64,000 nucleotides of DNA from Megamerina dolium (lineage: Eukaryota; Arthropoda; Insecta; Diptera; Megamerinidae): assembly GCA_963854835.1 (NCBI GenBank), contig OY978530.1, forward strand, positions 40,714,251-40,778,250. Direction: 5' to 3'. Below the pieces are notes generated by a model that did no database searches, was not told where the DNA came from, and saw nothing but the letters and a program-made list of their open reading frames with translations. Numbering within the stretch: the stretch's first letter is position 1; every line of letters begins with the position of its first letter. This document shows, piece after piece, positions 11,968 through 23,470 of this stretch. A program made the position numbers and the translations under genes.

Positions 11968-14802
11968 TTACTTACTTTCTTACTTATGTGGCCATAACAA
12001 CCGAATATCGATTTAGGCCGAAAATAACATGCTTCGCCAGCCATCTCTGTTCTTCGCTAGCTGGCGCCAGTTAGAAATTCCAAGCGCCGTCAGGTTCTCC
12101 AGTACTTGGTCTTTCCACCGGAGGTTTGGTCTTCCTCTTTTGCGTCGTCCTCCAGCGGGTTCCGAATATAACACCTTCTTAGCTGGAGCGTGTTCTTCCA
12201 TTCGCTCGACATGACCTAGCCAGCGCAGCCGCTGGATTTTGATGCGCTTTACTATGTCAATATCGGCATACAGCTCGTACAGCTCATCGTTGTACCTTAT
12301 TCGGTACTCGCCACCAACGCAAATAGGTCCAAAGATCTTGCGTAGGACTTTTCTCTCGAAAACTCCAAGTATTCGCTCATCCGAGGTGGAAATTGTCCAG
12401 GCTTCAGCGCCATATGTTAGGACAGGCATGATGAGAGACTTGTAGAGTGTAGTTTTCGTTCTTCGAGAGAGGGCTCGACTTCTCAATTGCTTACCCAGCC
12501 CAAAGTAACACCTGTTAGCAAGAGTTATCCTACGCATGATCTCCAAGCTGACGTCATTACTGCTGTTAATGCTGGTTCCAAGATAGACAAAGTCCCTTAC
12601 TACTTCAAAAGCGTAGTTGTCAACAGTGACGTGCTGTCCAAGACTCCGGGACTCTTTGTTTGTTGACACTAGATACTTCGTCTTGCCCTCGTTCACCGTG
12701 AGACCCATCCGACGCGACTCTCTTTCCAACTCTGAGAATGCTGCACTGACTGCTCGCGTGTTCATGCCGATTATGTCAATATCGTCGGCATACGCTAACA
12801 GCATGACACTTTTGTTGAAGATAGTGCCATTATGTCGTAGATCAGCAGCTCGTATTATTTTCTCCATAATAAGATTGAAGAAGTCGCACGATAACGAATC
12901 ACCTTGTCTGAAACCCCGTTCGGTATTAAACGGTGCGGAGAGGTCCTTCCCAATTTTCACTGCACTTTCGTCATAGTCGGGTGGTGAAATATCAACACCA
13001 TCATCTGTAATTGGGGTTATCGGGCAAACTCCTCCACTGGCGGAATTGTTCGTAGCATCGCCATTCAGTAACGTGGAGAAGTGTTCCCTCCATAGGCTCA
13101 GTACACTCTGGACATCCGTAACCAGATTCCCATTTCCATCACGACAAGAAGAGGCTCCGGGATTTAAACCTCCACTCAGGCGCTTGATCTTTTCAAAGAA
13201 TTTTCGAGTCTCATTCTTGTCGGTGCACATCTCTATCTCCTCACACTCGCGTCTTTCCAACTCCCTCTTCTTGCGCCTGAAAAGACGTCTCTCTGCACTC
13301 CTTTTCTGTCTATACCGGTACTTAACAGCTCGCGTTACGCCTGCACGCAGGGTTTTTCTGTAGGCGGCGTCTTTCTCTGCGGTAGCGTCGCGACACTCCT
13401 GATCATACCACTCATTCCTCAGAGGCCGGTAGTAACCGATTACCTCCTCGGCAGCAGTAGTCATGGAGTGGGATATATGTGTCCACCGTGCGCATGTATC
13501 ATCAAGTGGGGGAGTGTTCTGCATAAGCAGATCCGATAGTCGAGTGGAAAATGCATCTGCTGTCTCTGGTGATCGCAGCTTACTGACGTCGAGCTTTCTC
13601 TGTGTGGGACTTCTCTTGTTATTTGCGACACATAGGCGTGTGCGCACCTTAGCTGCAACAAGGTAGTGATCCGAGTCGATGTTGGCACCACGGATCGATT
13701 TCACGTCCATCACACTGGAAGCATGCCTTCCGTCAATCACCACATGATCAATTTGGTTTCTTGTACGTTGATCTGGAGACAGCCATGTCGCTTTGTGGAT
13801 GTCGAGATGCTGGAATCTGGTACCACCAATTACCATGTTTCGTGCTGCGGCGAAGTCGATCAGCCTCATTCCGTTATCGGAGGTATTCTGGTGGAGGCTG
13901 AATTTTCCGACAGTTGGACCAAAGGTACCTTCCTTGCCCACCCTGGCATTAAAGTCGCCAAGCACGATTTTGATATCGTGGCGGGGGCAGCGGTCATAAG
14001 CTTCTTCGAGGCGCTGAAAGAAGCTCTCCTTGGTCACATTGTCCTTCTCATCCGTCGGAGCGTGGGCACATATAAGGCTGATGTTGAAAAATTTTGCCTT
14101 GATGCGGATTGTGGCCAGCCGTTCGTTCACAGGCGTGAACTGTGAGACAAGATGTCGTAGTCTCTTGCTGACCAAAAATCCACATCCTAATTCGTGCCTT
14201 TCAGCATGGCAACTGTAGTAGATGTCACAGGACGCTCTTTTGGAGCAGCCCTGTCCTGTCCATCGCATTTCCTGGAGAGCGGTGATGTCAGCTCTGTATT
14301 TTTCGAGGACATCAACCAGCTGGATAGAGGCACCCTCCCTATAAAGGGATCGGACATTCCAGGTGCATATCCGTAAATCATTGTCCTTTTTTCGTTTGCG
14401 GGGGTCATCAACAAAAGCGGTAGTCCTTATCCGAGGCATTTTAGTTTTTTTCATTGGGGGGGTTTTTTATGTGGCGGGTCCCAAACCCAACGCACAACCT
14501 CTAACCGAGGAGATTTTCGCCACTCACTTCAGCCGCCACCCAGCGGGTGCCAGGAAGACGTTGCCCGGTGGTCGCCACATGGAGGGCCCCCATTAATAAT
14601 AATGAAAGCGCCATCACAGAGTAAGCAGAGCAAGCTATATGACTACCCCTCATTAACAAATAAAGGTATCATCACATAGCGCTCAAATCAAACTACATGA
14701 CAGCCAGTGAGTTGACTTGCGATGAGTTCAACAAGGATTGCGCTAGCCCCACCTGGTTGAGGCAGTTAGACACGTTACCTTGCGAGAACACCACCAGACC
14801 AC
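11968..14802 (-). mobile_element. RTE-type LINE copy B, with in-frame deletion
   Basis: Its 5' end (plus 14,802) reads GTGGTCTGGTGGTG on the minus strand, exactly as copy C starts. Its 3' end is a TAAG-type tail at 11,968-11,988. The 8-bp direct repeat ATATACAC at 11,960-11,967 and 14,803-14,810 is the target-site duplication. The host is a minus-strand LINE whose endonuclease reading frame rejoins when RTE B is removed. Compared with copy C it lacks about 540 bp. The 5' UTR (14,455-14,802) contains a GC-richer block also seen in copies A and C. Confidence 0.92.
12013..14454 (-). CDS. RTE-type endonuclease/RT ORF, 813 codons, RT core deleted in frame
   Basis: One uninterrupted ORF. It starts 'MKKTKMPRIRTTAFVDDPRK' and then shows an APE-like endonuclease: 'LRICTWNVRSLYREGASI', 'ALQEMRWTGQG' (catalytic Glu), 'IVLGDFNARVG' at about residue 165 and 'IDSDHYLVAAKV'. 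After 'DVSPPDYDE'-like sequence ('ISPPDYDES') it jumps straight to 'AVKIGKDLSAPFNTERGFRQ', so RT fingers and motif A (present in copy C as 'VDYKAAFDSPV') are gone while 'AYADDIDIIG' (motif C) near residue 553 remains. The product could keep nuclease activity but not polymerase. The C-terminus 'RRKRGRPNLRWKDQVLENL' is typical of RTE elements. Insect genome annotations often mislabel such ORFs as craniofacial development protein 2. Confidence 0.85.
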   Translation of the reverse strand: MKKTKMPRIRTTAFVDDPRKRKKDNDLRICTWNVRSLYREGASIQLVDVLEKYRADITALQEMRWTGQGCSKRASCDIYYSCHAERHELGCGFLVSKRLRHLVSQFTPVNERLATIRIKAKFFNISLICAHAPTDEKDNVTKESFFQRLEEAYDRCPRHDIKIVLGDFNARVGKEGTFGPTVGKFSLHQNTSDNGMRLIDFAAARNMVIGGTRFQHLDIHKATWLSPDQRTRNQIDHVVIDGRHASSVMDVKSIRGANIDSDHYLVAAKVRTRLCVANNKRSPTQRKLDVSKLRSPETADAFSTRLSDLLMQNTPPLDDTCARWTHISHSMTTAAEEVIGYYRPLRNEWYDQECRDATAEKDAAYRKTLRAGVTRAVKYRYRQKRSAERRLFRRKKRELERRECEEIEMCTDKNETRKFFEKIKRLSGGLNPGASSCRDGNGNLVTDVQSVLSLWREHFSTLLNGDATNNSASGGVCPITPITDDGVDISPPDYDESAVKIGKDLSAPFNTERGFRQGDSLSCDFFNLIMEKIIRAADLRHNGTIFNKSVMLLAYADDIDIIGMNTRAVSAAFSELERESRRMGLTVNEGKTKYLVSTNKESRSLGQHVTVDNYAFEVVRDFVYLGTSINSSNDVSLEIMRRITLANRCYFGLGKQLRSRALSRRTKTTLYKSLIMPVLTYGAEAWTISTSDERILGVFERKVLRKIFGPICVGGEYRIRYNDELYELYADIDIVKRIKIQRLRWLGHVERMEEHAPAKKVLYSEPAGGRRKRGRPNLRWKDQVLENLTALGISNWRQLAKNRDGWRSMLFSA

Positions 14803-14810
14803 ATATACAC

Positions 14811-15921
<1,111 letters not shown>

Positions 15922-16129
15922 ATTTGTATATTTTATATGTGACTACAAATCATAATTAAAAGCAAAATAATTTTATAGACATATACTCGTATCGTGTAGT
16001 TTAATAATAACTAATGCGTTCCCTTCGAATTAAACTTTAAGCGGCCTCTATATATTTGTGAAGTGAGAAACAATAAAAAGTGCAATAAAGTGACGAAATT
16101 AAAATTTTAAATATTCCAGCTAAAACACA

Positions 16130-16690
16130 ACATAAGTGACAACAACATTAAGACTGGCGATGAAAAGTGGGTTCATTACGATAATCCAAAACGTCGGGCA
16201 ACGTATAAAGCCGAACGTCAAGCCGAATATTCATCTCGGGAAGATCATGCTGTATATTTGGTGTAGCTAGCTGGGTGTGATGTATTATGAGCTCTTGAAA
16301 TCGGGTAAGTCGATCACAGGGGACAGGGAAAACCGGCCGCAATACGCCGATAGACTCGACAAAGTTATTTTGTAACATGATAATTTTCGGCCACATGTTG
16401 CGACGTCCGTTGGAAAGTATTAGAAATGGTCACCGCCGTATAACACAGACATTGCTCCTTCCGATTACTACTTGTTCCGATCCTAGATGCCTTAAAATAT
16501 GTCGACTTCTTCCGGAATCTTTATGCTTCCAGAAAGATGGGAAAAAGTAATGGCTAGCGACGGATAATACTTTAAACATTGAATGTATAACCAAATTGTT
16601 CAGAATAAAATTTCAATTTTTGAAAATAAACCGCACAAACTTATTTGTACACCAATATAATATTGCTATATTCGATAGTTTTATACATAA
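16130..16690 (+). pseudogene. mariner transposase relic
   Basis: The plus strand reads 'IKTGDEKWVHYDNPKRRATY' at about 16,148-16,208. This is the mariner box with the first catalytic Asp. After frameshifts come remnants of the HDN box ('GATAATTTTCGGCCACATGT', 16,379-16,398), the SDYYLFRS-like box (16,456-16,480) and a 'SRKMGKS' C-terminal stretch near 16,535. The N-terminal half is missing. Several stops make it a fossil. It is distinct from the other mariner relics in the window. Confidence 0.75.
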
Positions 16691-16720
16691 GTTAACAACC
16701 AGTAAAAGTTTCATCCCCGT

Positions 16721-16918
16721 GTGGGTGAAGTAGCTCAATGGTTAGTGCGGTAGCCTTCTGATCTGTAGGTCGTGGATTCAATCCCCGGCTGAAGCATAAC
16801 AAAATTTAATATCGAAAAGATTTTTCTTTCGAACGGTACCCACCTATCGGCAAGAATTGACAATTTGTCCGGCAGTACCAATTTGCCAAAACTGCTTCTT
16901 AAAAGTGCTATGTGAAAA
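16721..16918 (+). mobile_element. tRNA-derived SINE, 3'-truncated variant
   Basis: It starts GTGGGTGAAGTAGCTCAATG and contains an A-box-like TAGCTCAATGG and a B-box-like GGATTCAATCC (about 16,772-16,782), followed by the family body with ATCGAAAAGATTTTTCTTTC and AACGGTACCCACCT. It diverges after GCTTCTTAAAAGTGCTATGTG, so the family's distinctive 3' part is absent. The family has fuller copies at 25.78, 30.06 and 56.13 kb. Head boxes allow RNA polymerase III transcription; mobilisation would need a LINE partner. Confidence 0.75.
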
Positions 16919-17456
16919 ACCTAAGTTAAAGTGTCCGGCCGCCGCAATAACCTAACCTAACCTACCCCTCCCCTTTCCTCATAAATAAACAATTTAGTTA
17001 TATTTTCCGTTTTGTTCACATACCTGGCTTTTGTTCTAGCTTAGGTTAGTACTATAAATATGGGGATTCTGGATCAGCTATCTAACTGTGTATGTGAGAG
17101 TGAAACAGCATGATGGGGAATTGTGTGTATGTGAAAGAGATAGCATGCTATCTCTGAAGCTATCTTATCAGACTGTGCGAGTTATGGGGGAGCGGCTTAA
17201 AAGGTATGAAGCAATCTTAATACATGTGTGTGAGAGGGTCAGAGGGTGTGACTCGAGAGGGTGCGAGTGATCTACCTCGAGGGATAATCGATCGAGGGTA
17301 GGTGCGGAGGCGGTGGGTTTGGTGTTGAGTGATAGCTATAGTAGGAATGTGTATGTGCGTGTGTGTATGCATATGGTGACAGCTAATGACGCTGCTTGGG
17401 TTTAGTGACAGCCAATGCTGATGCTAAGGCCTAGCTTATCAACTATGTGGTTGGTT
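16919..17456. other. GT-rich repetitive spacer and R1 insertion site
   Basis: No gene is seen. It holds a run of AACCT-type repeats near 16,950 and a perfect 20-bp palindrome at 17,136-17,155. From about 17,340 there is a degenerate repeat with GTGTGTATG and CAACTATGTGGTTGGT words. The same words return at 25.0-25.34 kb on the other side of the R1 LINE, so this is the target in which it inserted. Confidence 0.5.
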
Positions 17457-17721
17457 TATTTTTTTTTTTATTTTTTTTTTTTTTTTGTATTCGAAGGGGG
17501 AATCTTTCTTAGATACCGTCCACCATAGACGGCATGTACGATTCATACTGTCCGCTAAAGGTACACCTCATTCGGGACCACGCCCAGTCACTATTATCTT
17601 ACTATGCTGGACTTGCGAACCAGTACGCCTACGTATTAAACTCTTAACTCCGACCTCTATAGCTTGTTTGTGTCCTGCGGGACCGCCGTTAAGCACTACT
17701 TCGCAGGACTAAGCTGAGCTA

Positions 17722-18915
17722 ATATGCCTCTTCAAACATCCCGTACATGGCGTTCACACAGCTGCAGTTATATTTCTCCGCTGCCACTCCTTCTTCCTGA
17801 GCTCCTTGAGAGCTATTGCAGCCCATTCTTTCATCTTAAACCACACCAAACTCGATCGCAGCATATGGCTCACAATGTTATCAGGTGTCATCCTTTCATT
17901 TATTATCTTCTCTATGGTGATTCTCTGCGTCTCAAATCATAGGCAGAAGAAAAAGATATGCTGAGCGTTTTCGCCAACAGTGTTGCAGAATGAACATTCT
18001 GTCGCGTCATCATGACCGAATCTGTGGAGGTACTCTCTGAAACAACCATGGCACGTCAAAAACTGCGTAAGGTAGTAGTCTGTCTCTCCGTGTCCTCTTT
18101 CGACCCAAGCTTGCACGTTTCTGATGAGCCTGTGGGTCCACCTCCCTTTTCCTGCGGCGTCCCATTGACTTTGCCATTCGTCTAGGCTCGCCTGTCTCTC
18201 CTATTCAGGCTTTTGGTTCTGTTATATACTCTGCCCAACTCCGAGGCCATTACGTCCGGCGGCATAATGCCAGATATAATACCGGAACCTTCTTATGACA
18301 CTGTCCTAAATGCACATGCAACTCTAATAGCGCTTAACCTGAAAACTATCTTCGCCTTCTTCGAGTATGTTTTTTGCCGCAGAGCTGCCCCCCATATAGG
18401 CGCCGCGTACATCAGTATTGATTGACTAACTTTAGCCAGGAGCGCTCTCCTACTCTGGCTGGGGCCACCAATGTTGGCCATGATTCTCGTCAGAGCCGCT
18501 GTCATTGTTGCCGCCTTACCGCAGGCTTTTTCGATATGCGCCTTGAAGTTGAGCCTCGTATCAATCATTACACCTAGATACCTCAACGAAGGTTGCGTTG
18601 TAATGTTGTAGCCGTCAATGTTTAGGGTGATTTTTTCTAGTTTTTTCCTGCTCGTGATAAGTACAGCCTCTGTTTTCTGTACCGCAAGCTGGAGCTTTGT
18701 CGTCGTGAGCCAATCCTTAATTTTCGAAGCTGTCTCTCTCTGCAGATGCTCTGAACTTGGGAGAGCTCCTTCGCAACGATCGTCACGGCAATGTCGTCCG
18801 CGTAGCCAATTATCTGGGCTTCTTTTGGCAATGGAAGGTTTACCACCCCATCGTACAGCACGTTCCACAGTAGCGGGTCAAGTACAGATCCCTGCGGCAC
18901 TCCACCCGTCACCAC
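17722..18915 (-). pseudogene. R1-type ORF2, RT C-terminal half and zinc knuckle
   Basis: The minus strand reads 'VTGGVPQGSVLDPLLWNVLY' then 'IIGYADDIAVTIVAKEL', the catalytic motif. A frameshift near 18,740 precedes 'WLTTTKLQLAVQKTEAVLIT' and 'LRYLGVMIDTRLNFKAHI' in the thumb. Past 18,293, in shifted frames, lies 'CSFCNTVGENAQHIFFFC' (about 17,960-18,015), the C-terminal CCHC-type knuckle, and then 'WFKMKEWAAIALKELRKKEW' before the stop near 17,722. Stops at about 18,939 and 19,031 separate this half from the upstream part. Confidence 0.75.
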
Positions 18916-20509
18916 GTAGCTTTTGGGCCCTTCGTCCTACAACAGTAGTCTGTCAGACAGATAACTATTTATTATTCGCATTAGGTACGCTGGAGTTTCC
19001 TTTGCCTCCAATGCCCTCATAATAAGATGCTAGTTTGCCGAGTTGAAGGCATTTTGTACGTCTAGTGTCACTACTGCACAATATTTTTTATCGCCATGCA
19101 TCCATCTAGTGCCTTCTATGGCCTTGCCAGCAATGTCCGTCAATTTTCTAATTGCGTCTATGGTCGACCGATGTCTCCTGAAACCAAATTGGTTCTCGGA
19201 CAGACCAGGTGGTTTCCTTTCTAGATGTTGTTCCAGACGCGTGCATATCAACTGCTCCAATATTTTGGCGATTGTATCAATCATGCAAAGTGGACGATAC
19301 GCATTTGGCTCACCCGCCGGTTTATTCGGCTTCTGAAGGAGGACCAGGCGCTGTTTTTTCCATACTTTCGGGAAAACACCCTCGTTCAAACATCTCGTAA
19401 AAAGCTCGGCAAAAGGCTTCGTGTTATGATTAATGGCGATCTTCAGCGCCTTATTCGGGATGCTATCAAGTCCAGGCGCCTTTGCGTTACCGAATCTCTC
19501 CGCCGCTAAGATAATCTCCGACTCGTCGATTTTCACTACTTCTTCTATTGGGGGTATCACCATATACGGTTGCAAGTCTTGCGCCGGAAAAAGCGTTTTT
19601 ACTACCTTTGCTAGGAGGATAGAGCAGGTTGGTGCTTTACCTCTACCACCTCTGACCTTGGACATCACTATCTTATACGCGTCGCCCCACGGGTTCTCGT
19701 CCACCCTTTCACAGAGTTCTTTGAAGCATGAGGACTTGCTGCTTTTGATCGGCTTTTTAAACTCCTTGCGTTTCTTTTTGAAGCATTCACGTAGTATTAT
19801 ATGCTCCGGCGTACCTTGGCTTCTTTGGGAGAGACGTCTTGCTCTATGACATTCACTTCTTAATGTATTAATCTCCTGATTCCACCAGTACGTGGGCTTT
19901 CTAAACATATTCTGTTTTTTCTGCACATGGCGGCGTCGCAAGCTTTACTTACGTACTTTGACAGCATGTCAGCCTGTCGGTCCACGTCGTTTGAACAGTC
20001 TGGGTTCACGTCTAGAATGACTTTGAAAATTTCTTCATCGAGCGTTTCCACTTTCCACCCTCTAGTTTGTGTTTTTTGTAGGCCCCCTCGAATCTGCTTA
20101 TGATTGCCGACTTCCATCACAATAGCAAGGTGATCGCTATGTGTGTAAAAGTTGCACACCTGCCAGCTTGTCGATCGAACGAGCGCGCGGCTGGCGAACG
20201 TAATGTCAATAATTGATGCGCGACCATTCTTCTCAAAGGTATTCCTACCGCCAGTATTGAGCAATACAGCGTCTAGCAAGGAGAACGCCTTGAGCAGGGC
20301 ATCACCCCGCCTATTTGTATAACTGCTGCCCCATTCCTCGGCCCATGCATTGCAGTCACCTGCTATTTCGTTTGGTGTAGTAGTTCTGGCGTCTCGCACT
20401 AGTTCGTCTAGAATCCTTTCATAGTCGACTTGCGTCACACTCGGCGGGACATAGCAGCTGTATAAATTGATTCCACAGATCTTCGCCCGCGTGTAGTAGG
20501 ATTTCCCAA
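18916..20509 (-). pseudogene. R1-type ORF2, endonuclease C-terminus and RT N-terminal half
   Basis: On the minus strand, 20,438-19,860 has the rest of the endonuclease: 'IAGDCNAWAEEWGSSYTNRR' (normally GDFNAW; the Phe is Cys here) and 'FYTHSDHLAIV' (SDH box). 19,941-19,030 has 'RKPTYWWNQEI' (R1-clade linker), 'FGNAKAPGLDSIPNKAL' (fingers), 'AYRPLCMIDTIAKILEQL', 'NQFGFRRHRSTIDAI' and 'AVVTLDVQNAFNSAN' (motif A Asp). A TGG-to-TAG change at 19,030 ends the frame just after motif A. The endonuclease start lies beyond the hAT at 23.26-23.47 kb. Confidence 0.8.
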
Positions 20510-20517
20510 GGAGCGGC
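20510..20517. repeat. hAT target-site duplication, left copy
   Basis: GGAGCGGC, repeated at 23,257-23,264 immediately outside the other end of the hAT. An 8-bp duplication is the hallmark of hAT insertion. Confidence 0.93.
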
Positions 20518-23256
20518 TAGTGTTGTTCCGATGCGACCAAGTACTCGATACCAGTACTCACAAAAAATATCGATAAAAATATCGATGCTAAAAAATTATC
20601 GAGCTCAAGTACTCGATAACTACTTGTATCGTACTCATTCAAAAAAATCAAATTTTGTTAAACAGAACTTTTTTTATATACATATCTGAATATAAATATA
20701 CATACGTATGTAAATACATATTTATTTATCAGTACAAATAACAGCGTAGTATTTTAAAGATGTACAAAAAGTAAATTCTAGTTGAAAAATTCAGATTCGG
20801 ATATACCGTTCAAGAAAAGAAGCTTATCAATGTGGGTAGGTGAAAGGCGGTTTCTTTTTTGCGAAACTATAGCTCCCGCTTTAGAAAACAGACGCTCACA
20901 GGGCACAGACGATGCCACGACGCAAAGATAGCTTCGAGCAAGTTTATATAAAATTGGAAAGTTACATTTCATTTCCTTCCATTCTGCAAGAGGGTCACTA
21001 TTAAGTGGTGAAGTTGGCATAGCCAAATATTTCGAAAGCTCATCGGGATCTTTATGCCCTTTTTTGTGATCGTGGACCAATTCGCGATGATGTTCCCAAA
21101 AGTCGTACGATACTTCTTCAGGCTCATCGGATTCGCTGCTACTTAATGCCTCCCCCTTAACAAGGTCTCGAATTTTTTGCACAGCTTTAGAAAATGCAAG
21201 AGCGTCTTTAAAATGGATACGCTTGAATCTAGGATCCAAAATCGTAGCTATTGCAACGCCACTATGGTACTCAATTTGTCCGAATCGTTTTTGTTGTTCG
21301 AAAATTAAAGTTGTTTTCAATGCTATTAGAATGGACATGGCGCACTTTACTTTTTGAACTTGTGACATAAGACAGTTAACAATTGGAATTACTTTCGAAA
21401 TGGAAATATAGTTTTCCGCAGAAGTTTCTCTGGTTGCAAATTCGAATGGTTTCAGCAAAAGCATTAACTGTTTTAAACACTCAATTTCACTGCCTGTTAA
21501 CATTTCAGGCCCATCAGTGCAAAACATCAACATTTGCGAGCAGATAGGATTCAATTCTACAAATCGTTCCAACATATAATAAGTAGAATTCCAACGCGTT
21601 TTTATGTCTAATATGAGCTTTTTTGTTGCACCCTCAGCTAAGCCTGTTTGAATTTGAAATTTTCTCAAAGCATCTGAATTTTTCACACTATTTTTCACCC
21701 AAATTACAATTGCACGCACTTTGCTTATAGGTTCTTTAATTTCGGCGAGCTTTAATCCTGCTTCAACAACCAAGTTTAAGGTATGCGGGAAGCATGGTAA
21801 GTGCTTACTTTTTCCGACAATCGAGACTGCTGCATTCACCATGTTTTGTCCATTGTTGGTGATTATGCTGCGAATTTGCTTCTCTTCAATCCCCCAAACA
21901 GTTAAAACGTCTTTAAGAGCGTCGGCTATATTATCAGCTGTGTGCCTTACTCGGAGCTCTATGGTAGCAAGATTGACATTTTTCATGCAAAGCCCATCAA
22001 TAAAGTGAAGTGTTGTCCCAAGATAACTTTTTTCTGCCATCGTTTCGGTCCAAATATCCATTGTTATGCTTAAGTCGTTGACTTCTTTTATCTTTCCGAT
22101 GTAGCTTAGTTTTACAGCGCTATATTTCGCATTTAACTGATTTTTGAAATACTTTCCACCAGGAACTTTATATAGCGGCGCAACTTCCTTCATTAGTTTG
22201 AGAAATCCTTTGCCTACGAATACAATAATGTTTGAAATTTTAATTAATACCGGAAGAACAAAATTGTGAAGTGGTATTGTACCTGACACAACGTAAAATG
22301 GCTTCATGTCTTTGCAAATAAAATAAAGAATGGCCTGGGATATAATCGTATGCTTTGTTCCACCACCTGTAAAAAGAAGCACATTAAGCTTATTAAATGT
22401 TTTCCAAATGTAATGCACGGTTAAAAAATTTTTATTTACCCTGATTTGCCATAATTTTAGAAAATGCCGTTTTAATGGACCCGCCGCTTTGAGGTGGTGG
22501 CATATCATCCTTAGGCGCCGCTACCGCTTGCTGGCTATCTCGATAATCGTATAAGCGAATCCAAAAACCTTGATAATTACGCTTAACATTTTAAAAATAT
22601 TACTTATACTTCTTCACTCGATGTGCTCGTATTAAGATTGTCCACATTTATGTTATGGCGCTTTGCGTGCTTGCGCAAATTGGAGGTGTTTCCAGAATGT
22701 TTCACCACCGCTTGGCAATGCTTGCACACTGCATTGCTTTTGTCTTTTTTATCAAAATGACGCCAAATTTTGGAAATAACTGGCATTGTTTGTTCTAAAT
22801 CTATTGAGTTATAAATCTATAGATAGCGAACTTCACAAAATTTGTTCTGCGTCCTTAAAATTTCTCAGAAATAAGGGTTGCCAAAATTCAATTTTTTGGT
22901 ATTGCATAGAAATACCATAGAAATTACATAGAATGCCAAGCAAAGCCAAATAAAATTTACAATCTTGGCAATATTGCAAGGTCTTTCTTTAATAGATAAG
23001 AGTTGCCAAACTCAAATATTTTAGTAATAAATGTCGAGGAAAGACTTAAAAGTTACCGAAAGCAAAGAAGTTTTTCAAGTAAGGCAATATAGTATCGGTT
23101 TTGCAAAAAGTGTTGTCAACACACACCGATATCCGATCCTAAAATACTCGATGCCAATACTCATACTTGCATGAAGGCATCGAGTACAAAAAGTACTCAG
23201 TATCGAGAAGAGTACTCGAGTACGTACCCATACTCATTAGTATCGGAACAACACTA
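20518..23256 (-). mobile_element. hAT DNA transposon, complete with TIRs
   Basis: A 2739-bp element bounded by perfect 15-bp inverted repeats TAGTGTTGTTCCGAT (20,518-20,532 and inverted at 23,242-23,256) and by an 8-bp TSD. Both subterminal regions are full of AGTACTCGA/GTACTCGAT-type words: left 20,540-20,630, right 23,135-23,235. Such words are likely transposase-binding sites. The left end also holds TATCGATA at 20,568-20,575. It interrupts the endonuclease of the R1 LINE, so it is the younger insertion. The single gene lies on the minus strand. Confidence 0.95.
20778..22786 (-). CDS. hAT transposase, 3 exons, BED zinc finger; second catalytic Asp replaced
   Basis: Proposed exons: 22,786-22,610, 22,530-22,440 and 22,366-20,778, with GT..AG introns of phase 0 and 1, giving about 618 residues. 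The exon 2/3 junction reads 'SKIMANQ|GGGTKHTI'. Exon 1 is a BED zinc finger: 'WRHFDKKDKSNAVCKHCQAV' then 'HSGNTSNLRKHAKRH'. Catalytic positions: Asp in 'ITMDIWTETM' near residue 193, then 'ITNNGQNMVNAA' near 260 where the family has TDNG, and Glu in 'SVPCERLFSKAGA' near 580. The spacings of about 67 and 320 fit hAT enzymes such as Hermes (from memory), so the Asn at 260 sits at the second catalytic Asp. The C-terminal dimerisation domain ends 'KRNRLSPTHIDKLLFLN'. Reading exon 3 alone from a Met at 22,508 would be wrong, since that Met lies in exon 2. Confidence 0.88.
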
Positions 23257-23470
23257 GGAGCGGCTTGTCTTGGATGGAGTTGTTTCTACAGGCCCATATG
23301 GCAGCTTTGTTTACCTGATCAGAGATCCAGGTTCCTGCGCTTAAGTTTTTGTACTGCTCGCAAACTATAGCCACTTCTATCTTCTGCTCGTATACTGTCT
23401 GCCTGAGCAACTCCTGTGCAGCTTCACAATGGTTTAAGTTGATCTGTTGATCTGAGTTGATCTCTCATTA
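23257..23470 (-). pseudogene. R1-type ORF2, start of endonuclease
   Basis: The minus strand reads 'QINLNHCEAAQELLRQTVYE' and 'IEVAIVCEQYKNLSAGTWIS'-like sequence, the standard beginning of the R1-clade endonuclease (Asn and Glu of the active site). It is broken by a one-base shift near 23,420. It continues after the hAT as 'GKSYYTRAKICGINLYSCYV'. It starts within a few bases of the ORF1 stop at 23,468, so ORF1 and ORF2 were tightly packed. Confidence 0.75.

Noticed and set aside
13046..14218. Plus-strand ORFs of 60-159 codons over RTE copy B
   Set aside because: They are antisense shadows of the 813-codon ORF; the same shadow ORFs reappear over copy C.
12013..14454. A host gene for craniofacial development protein 2
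   Set aside because: The ORF has RTE endonuclease and RT motifs, a TAAG tail, a TSD and four sister copies in the window.
18213..19849. Plus-strand ORFs of 63-138 codons
   Set aside because: They are antisense to the R1-type ORF2 and have no recognisable product.
22436..22508. Start of the hAT transposase at the Met at 22,508
   Set aside because: That frame reads through a good GT..AG intron and lacks the BED finger; splicing gives a better model.
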